64,000 nucleotides of DNA from JBMFVE01 sp049966155 (GTDB lineage Bacteria > Bacteroidota > Ignavibacteria > Kryptoniales > JAKASW01): contig JBMFVE010000004.1 in NCBI GenBank assembly GCA_049966155.1, forward strand, positions 154,185-218,184. Reading direction: 5' to 3'. The notes beneath the pieces were generated by a model. The model was not told the DNA's origin, made no database searches, and saw only the letters and a list, made by a program, of their open reading frames with translations. Positions 60,988 to 64,000 of the stretch are shown piece by piece. Numbering within the stretch: position 1 is the first letter of the stretch; each line of letters starts with the position of its first letter. The translations under genes were made by a program, and so were the position numbers.

Positions 60988-63006
60988 ATGGCGGTGACAA
61001 AAAAAATACGCTGGATTGCCAGGATAACTCTCGGCATCATTATTCTTGCCTTTGTGGTTTACTGGCAGTGGTCTAATATCTTAAACTTAATTATTCCTTA
61101 TAACATCAGAACCGGGGAGGTGATTTATAAAACCCATCCTGTTTCTGACGCACAGTTCGACCAAATAGCACAGCAATTGCTGTCGGCGCGGTTAGATTAT
61201 CAGACAATCGACACGACGGCGAGGAACAACCCTGTTTACGAGCAGGTCGCTAAAACTCTTGTGGAGAAACATCTTCCCTCACTTTACCAAAAAATAGGTC
61301 TGGATCATATTGACTATTTCCGCAAAGCCGGAATCCGTGAATATGACGGTCCGCAAACCTGCATGAAATGCCACTCTGAAATTGAAGTAAAAAACAGTCA
61401 TGGGGGTTATGATAAAGTGAGTTTGAAAGAAGATGTCCTTTCAAGCATTCATTTCAGACTCAACATGTGGAGTGGTTTTACAACTGTTGGCTTTGACGGC
61501 CGACCGGTTAACAATATTTCCATGGGTAAGATTGATCGTGCCTGTGGTATACCGGGTAGCTTCACATGGACAGGGTGGGCAGTATTAATCACCACACATA
61601 ATGGGGAGATCAGAAGTGACGGATGTGGACAGTGCCACATTGGTGGTAATTATGGACCTCCCACGGGGACGATGCTTCCGGGATATAAGCCCACAGACGA
61701 TGAGTTTAACTCAATTGATTGCCTGATATGCCACGCACAGCACTATGACATGAATGAGGTTTATGTTGTTAAAGATGCGAATGGAAAATTGCGCTGGCAT
61801 CAGGACCGATCTCTCGAATCGGCAATGTCCGTGACAAAACCGACCAACAACACATGCTTGAGGTGTCATCAACACAACTTTGGCGGTGACCTTTATCACG
61901 GTAATGTTTCAGCTCATGAGCTTGGATATGAACATCCTCGATTGCTGCACCCAGGTGCTAAGCGTGGAATGCCGTTTAGTGTGGAAGATGTTCACTATCT
62001 GGCTGGTGTGCAGTGCCTCGATTGTCATGAAGCTCATGGCCATAAAATTGCACGGGGTGATGGTGGAACGGATTTAATTGATAATGATTTACCGGGTGTG
62101 AGCGTGAGCTGTACAAAGTGCCACGGCGATACACCTCATATACAGAACAAAGTTACAAGGGCATTTTTAAATGCTCATACGGATAAGATTGCCTGTGAAA
62201 CCTGTCACATTCCAAATCTTAAACCTGATAACGTGGTTCTGCGTGACTGGGCCAACCCAACTTATGTTCCAGAAGAAGGTATATACATATATACAGATAA
62301 GCTCTGGTCGGGAGCTCCTGATACAGGAATTGTTTATAAATGGTGGAATGGCTGGGGTACGTTTATGGCTGGTGCTTTGGGTGACAATCCAAATGGCCTG
62401 CATACATATTACGCTTTTACAACTCATCCCGATAGTCAGTTTAAGGACTTCAACTACAAAGCATATTATGACAGCGTTTTGAGGCCGATAGCTGACCTGG
62501 GAAAATCAAAGATATGGCCATTCAAGAGGTTCAATGCACGCATGTATGAGGACATGAACAACCAGGGGCCATTTGGCGGTATGATTTTACCATTTGATTA
62601 TGTAACCTACTACACCACGGGAGACTCAAGAAAAGCCGTAGAAACAGCTATGGAAGAGCCAATAATGAAAATGCTCTATGGGAATATGTTCAAGTATTAC
62701 ATTATGGATGACTTCATGCACTATACGGGAATAAAAAAGGGGTGGACAATTCCATATACGCATAATATCCAGGCAAAATGGATGAGACAGGATGCAACCC
62801 TTATGATTGATCATTACATTCGAAAAAATGGTGCGCTTCAATGTCAACAGTGCCATGCCCCTGTGGGAAAGGGTATCATGCCGTTTGAAGAACTTGGCTA
62901 TCCACCCGAAAGAGTGAAGGACTTAAGAAATCTGAAAGAACTTCAGTTCGTTCTTTCCCTGGAACGATCAGAGAAAAATTCCTCTAAGAAAGTTGCCCTG
63001 AAATAG
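60988..63006 (+). CDS. Octaheme cytochrome c, membrane-anchored
   Basis: A 672-residue cytochrome with an uncleaved N-terminal membrane helix (about 10-30). Eight CXXCH sites are at residues 125, 213, 245, 290, 343, 375, 403 and 619. The spacing and the phrase DEFNSIDCLICHAQHYDM suggest the tetrathionate reductase/octaheme cytochrome group, but every site is a regular CXXCH; the lysine-ligated CXXCK catalytic heme of OTR and nitrite reductases is absent. The long gap before heme 8 holds 200 residues of unusual sequence. It may be a terminal reductase or electron sink of unknown substrate. GGAGAAG lies before the ATG. Confidence 0.85.
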   Translation: MAVTKKIRWIARITLGIIILAFVVYWQWSNILNLIIPYNIRTGEVIYKTHPVSDAQFDQIAQQLLSARLDYQTIDTTARNNPVYEQVAKTLVEKHLPSLYQKIGLDHIDYFRKAGIREYDGPQTCMKCHSEIEVKNSHGGYDKVSLKEDVLSSIHFRLNMWSGFTTVGFDGRPVNNISMGKIDRACGIPGSFTWTGWAVLITTHNGEIRSDGCGQCHIGGNYGPPTGTMLPGYKPTDDEFNSIDCLICHAQHYDMNEVYVVKDANGKLRWHQDRSLESAMSVTKPTNNTCLRCHQHNFGGDLYHGNVSAHELGYEHPRLLHPGAKRGMPFSVEDVHYLAGVQCLDCHEAHGHKIARGDGGTDLIDNDLPGVSVSCTKCHGDTPHIQNKVTRAFLNAHTDKIACETCHIPNLKPDNVVLRDWANPTYVPEEGIYIYTDKLWSGAPDTGIVYKWWNGWGTFMAGALGDNPNGLHTYYAFTTHPDSQFKDFNYKAYYDSVLRPIADLGKSKIWPFKRFNARMYEDMNNQGPFGGMILPFDYVTYYTTGDSRKAVETAMEEPIMKMLYGNMFKYYIMDDFMHYTGIKKGWTIPYTHNIQAKWMRQDATLMIDHYIRKNGALQCQQCHAPVGKGIMPFEELGYPPERVKDLRNLKELQFVLSLERSEKNSSKKVALK

Positions 63007-63040
63007 TTTCCTCCTTATCCTCCATTCATACAGCTCATAA

Positions 63041-63072
63041 GCGACCCGTCGGCATCTCGGGTCGCTTTTTTT
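63041..63072 (+). terminator. Intrinsic terminator after the octaheme cytochrome operon
   Basis: GCGACCCG and CGGGTCGC form an 8-bp stem with a 9-base loop, followed by TTTTTTT. It closes the MerR-cytochrome module and isolates it from MerR copy 2. Confidence 0.9.
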
Positions 63073-63266
63073 ATATGTGTGATGTGGAATCTTTTCCTGT
63101 TTCGCTGGTTAAAGTTGCCTCAGAAGAAATCGTTTAACTGATGGTTAAAATGTGACAGATTGTTTGAACTAACCTCCCCATAACACTTTGTATATTCTGA
63201 ACTTGTCAACGCCGTTTGTCAGTGGTTACCTGGGAAGAGAGCGGGTTATGGCATAAGAGTTGTAAT

Positions 63267-63284
63267 CTACATCACCTGATGTAG
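63267..63284. promoter_or_regulatory. Palindromic operator candidate of MerR-type regulator 2
   Basis: CTACATCACCTGATGTAG has 8-bp arms (CTACATCA/TGATGTAG) around CC. It shares the CTACA(C/T)-N6-(A/G)TGTAG frame and the 18-base length of the site before MerR copy 1, and lies 29 bases before this gene. I see no good -10 hexamer at the matching distance here. Confidence 0.6.
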
Positions 63285-63312
63285 GAAACCTTCATTAAGC
63301 AATGTAAGAACA

Positions 63313-63822
63313 ATGGAAGAAAAAAGGCAAAAAATCAGCAAGTATGAGCCTATCCTTACAATCGGAACAATTGCCCATATGCTCGGCGTGGCTGTCCAGA
63401 CTGTGAGACTTTATGAAGAGGAGGGGTTAGTAATTCCTTCCAGAACTAATTCAGGTAGAAGGATGTTTTCCATAAGTGATGTTGAAAGGCTCAGGTGCTT
63501 GAGAAAAATGATTACCGAGTACGGTGTCAATCTGGCAGGTGTCAAGCGGCTCCTTTCATTAATTCCATGCTGGGAATTTAGAGGAGGCCTGGATTCCGAT
63601 TGCAAATCATGTCCTGCCTATTACGAGGCTTCGGCACCATGCTGGTCAATGAGATCAAGAGGTCAGAAATGCATGCTTGCTGATTGCCGCGATTGCCCGG
63701 TGTACAGGATCGAATTGAGCTGTGAAAAGATGAAAGAAATAATATTCGGTCATAAACTACCGGAGGAGCTTCCTGTTTTAAAAATTTCAAATGAAACTAA
63801 CACAAGAAAGGTACAAAAATGA
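63313..63822 (+). CDS. MerR-type regulator with cysteine-rich tail (copy 2)
   Basis: A 169-residue paralogue of the regulator at 58713. The helix-turn-helix (ILTIGTIAHMLGVAVQTVRLYEEEGLVIPSRTNSGRRMFS) and tail landmarks (PCW, CKSCPAY, APCW, KCM, DCRDCPVY, SCEK) line up with those of copy 1, so a shared cofactor is likely. The extra length is at both ends. The operator-like palindrome upstream is the same type. It is followed at once (ATGA overlap) by a broken NAD(P)/FAD oxidoreductase, so the two regulators probably govern related redox genes. Confidence 0.85.
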   Translation: MEEKRQKISKYEPILTIGTIAHMLGVAVQTVRLYEEEGLVIPSRTNSGRRMFSISDVERLRCLRKMITEYGVNLAGVKRLLSLIPCWEFRGGLDSDCKSCPAYYEASAPCWSMRSRGQKCMLADCRDCPVYRIELSCEKMKEIIFGHKLPEELPVLKISNETNTRKVQK

Positions 63823-64000
63823 AGAAACTCCTGATTCTCGGCGGTGGAACAGCCGGTACAATGATGGCGAACAAACTTTACCTGAAATCCGATATAGGCA
63901 GCGATAGAGCCGCAGAGAAGTGATTGGGATGCCTGTATTATTGAGCTGGTCGGTACCGGTCTAATATTAAGGCACGGGTGCAGGAGTTTATATATTGTTA
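63819..64000 (+). pseudogene. NAD(P)/FAD-dependent oxidoreductase (sulfide:quinone reductase-like), broken or truncated at window end
   Basis: The ATG overlaps the MerR stop. The first 34 residues (MKKLLILGGGTAGTMMANKL...) have the FAD-binding GxGxxG motif (GGGTAGT) and family-like sequence, then a TGA at 63921 ends the frame. One base later, another frame reads DWDACIIE, similar to the WDITIID stretch expected next, so a frameshift is likely. The remaining 60 bases do not look like the family. The window may end in low-quality or rearranged sequence. Called a sulfide:quinone reductase-like gene only by its N-terminus. Confidence 0.5.

Noticed and set aside
1..64000. CRISPR array, insertion sequence, prophage or integrase
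   Set aside because: I saw no regularly spaced direct repeats and no transposase, integrase or phage structural gene on either strand.

Overview
The window comes from a bacterial chromosome of moderate GC content, most likely a member of the Bacteroidota/Chlorobi/Ignavibacteria assemblage. The evidence is a secreted multiheme cytochrome ending in a type IX secretion sorting domain with the NFPNPFNPST signature, a 63-residue histone H1/Hc1-like protein typical of Bacteroidota, a bacterial PcrB-type prenylglyceryl phosphate synthase, DUF4175 and DUF4159 proteins side by side, and many respiratory multiheme cytochromes. An Ignavibacteria-like chemoheterotroph with flexible anaerobic and microaerobic respiration is my best guess; no 16S rRNA gene is present to settle it. 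I see no insertion sequence, prophage, integrase or CRISPR array. Coding density is high and nearly everything looks like resident core genome.

Region by region: (1) 1-9.7 kb: the end of an M1 metallopeptidase, then nuoJKLMN, the membrane arm of complex I without its other subunits. Facing it is a two-gene cytochrome-bd-superfamily-like unit in which both membrane subunits look CydA-related and the larger one ends in a cytochrome c domain. (2) 9.8-15 kb: tRNA-Ser(UGA), a lipoprotein joining a TonB-C-like and a parvulin-like domain, a giant DUF4175 coiled-coil membrane protein and a DUF4159 protein. (3) 15-24 kb: a DedA protein, a frameshifted NapC/NirT-type heptaheme cytochrome, a Tat-exported aldo/keto reductase, a one-domain asparaginase-like protein, a short Rho, an APC transporter and a secreted GH2 exo-glucosaminidase-like enzyme. 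(4) 24.4-31.4 kb: a tight housekeeping operon clpS-alaS-pcrB-gmhA-like-PCD-pyrE-nudix-pdp. (5) 31.4-39 kb: an Spx/ArsC-like protein, an inositol monophosphatase, a putative structured small RNA, the nine-heme T9SS cytochrome, an HD hydrolase, fmt, an FmdB-type protein, argJ and the Hc1-like gene. (6) 39-45.7 kb: a sensor kinase with an unusual REC-DHp partner, a nucleotidyltransferase/radical SAM/methyltransferase trio, a single-domain response regulator and the tmRNA. (7) 45.9-51 kb: an apparent osmoadaptation operon joining two trehalose-synthesis routes (GT20/OtsB and TreT-like) to an MscS channel and a DUF5752 protein. (8) 51-53.3 kb: groES-groEL under a CIRCE operator. (9) 53.5-58.6 kb: a ferredoxin, an NfnAB-like pair, alanine dehydrogenase and a CoA-transferase. 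(10) 58.6-64 kb: two paralogous MerR-type regulators with cysteine-rich tails, each preceded by the same CTACA(C/T)-N6-(A/G)TGTAG palindrome. The first heads a respiratory module (heptaheme cytochrome, cytochrome b, octaheme cytochrome); the second heads an NAD(P)/FAD oxidoreductase that breaks off near the window end.

Functionally the window is rich in electron-transfer hardware. Complex I feeds the quinone pool. The bd-like unit, the NapC-type cytochrome and the cytochrome b/octaheme module are candidate quinol-linked outlets. NfnAB balances ferredoxin, NADH and NADPH. The most promising less-described elements are the MerR/palindrome respiratory regulon, the CydA-pair/cytochrome c unit, the trehalose-mechanosensitive operon and the structured RNA at about 33.2 kb.
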